A DNA stretch of 64,000 nt from Acidobacteriota bacterium (GTDB taxonomy: Bacteria > Acidobacteriota > Terriglobia > Bryobacterales > Bryobacteraceae), in assembly GCA_016201205.1 (NCBI GenBank), contig JACQDF010000056.1, positions 1 to 64,000 on the forward strand, read 5' to 3'. This document shows positions 63,258 to 64,000 of this stretch, piece after piece. A model generated the notes under the pieces. That model saw only the letters and a list, made by a program, of their open reading frames with translations. It had not been told where the DNA came from and searched no databases. The position numbers and the translations under genes are program-made. Positions within the stretch are counted from its first letter, which is position 1. Each line of letters starts with the position of its first letter.

Positions 63258-64000
63258 TTACAACCCCAAGGCGCGCTTACCCGCATCGAGCACACGCAAG
63301 ATCGCATCCACGTCATAGACGCAACCACCCCAGACGCCGCCGCTCACATCCTGCAATGCCGCCCACAGGCGCGTGTCATCCGGGAGAGCGGGATCCGGCG
63401 ACAGATCCGCCCGTGGTTCACCGGCCCCGCCGCTCACCAGGTTCACCGAGCCCTCGAGGCGGTTGCGGTCAATGATGATCTCGATCAGATCACCGTCCCG
63501 AACCTTGCCGATCGGGCCTCCGGCGAGCGCTTCCGGCGATACGTGGCCGATCGAGGCTCCAGTCGAGACGCCGCTGAAGCGCGCGTCGGTCACCAAAGCG
63601 ACTTGCTTGCCAAAGGCAAGATGCTTGAGCGCGGAAGTGAGCTGGTAGGTTTCTTCCATGCCGGAGCCCATCGGCCCGCGGCAGATGAGGACGAGGACAT
63701 CGCCTGCTTGAATGTCGCCCCGCTTGATCGCGGCGATGGCGGCGGACTCGGTGGTGAAAACCCGCGCCGGGCCCCGTTTGCGATAGATGCCGTCAGCGTC
63801 GAGGACGCCGGGATCGATCGCGGTGCTCTTGATGACCGATCCCTGGGGCGCCAGATTGCCGGTGGGGAAGCACACCGTCGAGGTGAGCCCCGCACGGCTG
63901 GCGGAGTCCGGTGAGTGAATCACGTCGCCCGGATTCACGCCATCGCGCGCTTCGAGCAGGCGGCGCAATTGACGGCGCCGCTCAGAGTTCTCCCACCATT
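63258..64000 (-). CDS. YjhG/YagF-type sugar-acid dehydratase (IlvD/Edd family), partial
   Basis: The visible 247 residues are the C-terminal part and run into the window edge, where the frame is still open (reading [20 protein letters not shown]). Characteristic segments are [54 protein letters not shown] and [15 protein letters not shown], which match D-xylonate dehydratase YjhG/YagF rather than the biosynthetic IlvD. The substrate is therefore probably an aldonic acid, an inference from family. Cluster-binding residues lie outside the window. Confidence 0.85.
   Translation of the reverse strand, partial: WWENSERRRQLRRLLEARDGVNPGDVIHSPDSASRAGLTSTVCFPTGNLAPQGSVIKSTAIDPGVLDADGIYRKRGPARVFTTESAAIAAIKRGDIQAGDVLVLICRGPMGSGMEETYQLTSALKHLAFGKQVALVTDARFSGVSTGASIGHVSPEALAGGPIGKVRDGDLIEIIIDRNRLEGSVNLVSGGAGEPRADLSPDPALPDDTRLWAALQDVSGGVWGGCVYDVDAILRVLDAGKRALGL

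Overview
This window looks like chromosomal DNA of a GC-rich, flagellated, Gram-negative member of the Acidobacteriota, most likely the Bryobacterales/Solibacter branch. Four observations support this. There is a large Oar-type TonB-dependent receptor with a carboxypeptidase-like regulatory domain at 47386-50628. P-ring and L-ring genes (flgI, flgH) imply an outer membrane. A dispersed palindromic repeat occurs whose in-frame peptide shadow is familiar from that branch. The small-gene context is typical of the phylum. The assignment is inferred from gene content and recall, not from a tree.

Layout. 1-121: start of a secreted beta-propeller-like protein, cut by the window edge. 313-4776: a Gld-type ABC exporter operon (ATPase, permease, GldG-like, DUF4340). 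4780-9037: NAD salvage (nicotinate phosphoribosyltransferase and a nicotinamidase-type hydrolase), then a secreted unknown and a secreted amidohydrolase. 9090-11990: an AT-edged accessory island with a gutted type I restriction locus (hsdM lacking its catalytic core, hsdS cut to one half), a 5'-truncated higB, an intact HigA antitoxin fused to an ImmA-like protease, and a recombinase-accessory remnant. 12011-14604: an NtrC-type two-component pair. 14653-16341: ribosomal protein S1. 16411-19097: ECF sigma, anti-sigma with HEAT-like repeats, and a double-PDZ protein.

19076-36750 is a large flagellar cluster. The minus-strand arm is fliK-flgD-flgE-fliN-fliO-fliP-fliQ-fliR-flhB-flhA-flhF-fliA-fliN/Y-like plus a small membrane coiled-coil gene. 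The plus-strand arm is flgF-flgG-flgA-flgH-flgI-flgJ, followed by flaG-fliS on the minus strand. These genes cover the export gate, C-ring parts, hook, distal rod, L/P rings and late regulation. Flagellin, MS-ring, export ATPase and flhG are not in the window.

36957-38688 is a second accessory patch: a Fic protein with membrane helices and its small partner, a perfect 24-bp palindrome and a tyrosine-recombinase remnant. 38689-44468 returns to housekeeping genes (nuoB, malQ, murB, a DUF2461 gene, a sugar isomerase-like gene). 44570-46313 is an IS110-family element inserted exactly at the edge of a dispersed hairpin repeat, with a 13-bp direct repeat at both ends and a 5' noncoding region that should encode its bridge RNA. 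46330-53021 holds a YncE-like propeller, the Oar-like receptor, a divergent glycosidase-like gene and a small coiled-coil gene. 53428-53999 is an AbrB/RelE-type toxin-antitoxin pair. 54290-64000 is mostly housekeeping: GHMP kinase, CPBP protease, a secreted unknown, gap, a short RecA paralogue, HU, tatA, maf, dciA, gatC, gatA, a methyltransferase, and the 3' part of a YjhG-type sugar-acid dehydratase.

Two repeat families run through the window. One is a palindrome seen as a triple tandem at 18066, a collapsed copy at 32154, a full copy at 34603 and a half copy at 41520. The other is a 65-85-bp hairpin placed just 3' of genes at 17928, 41577, 44491 and 54053. No rRNA, tRNA or CRISPR array was seen.
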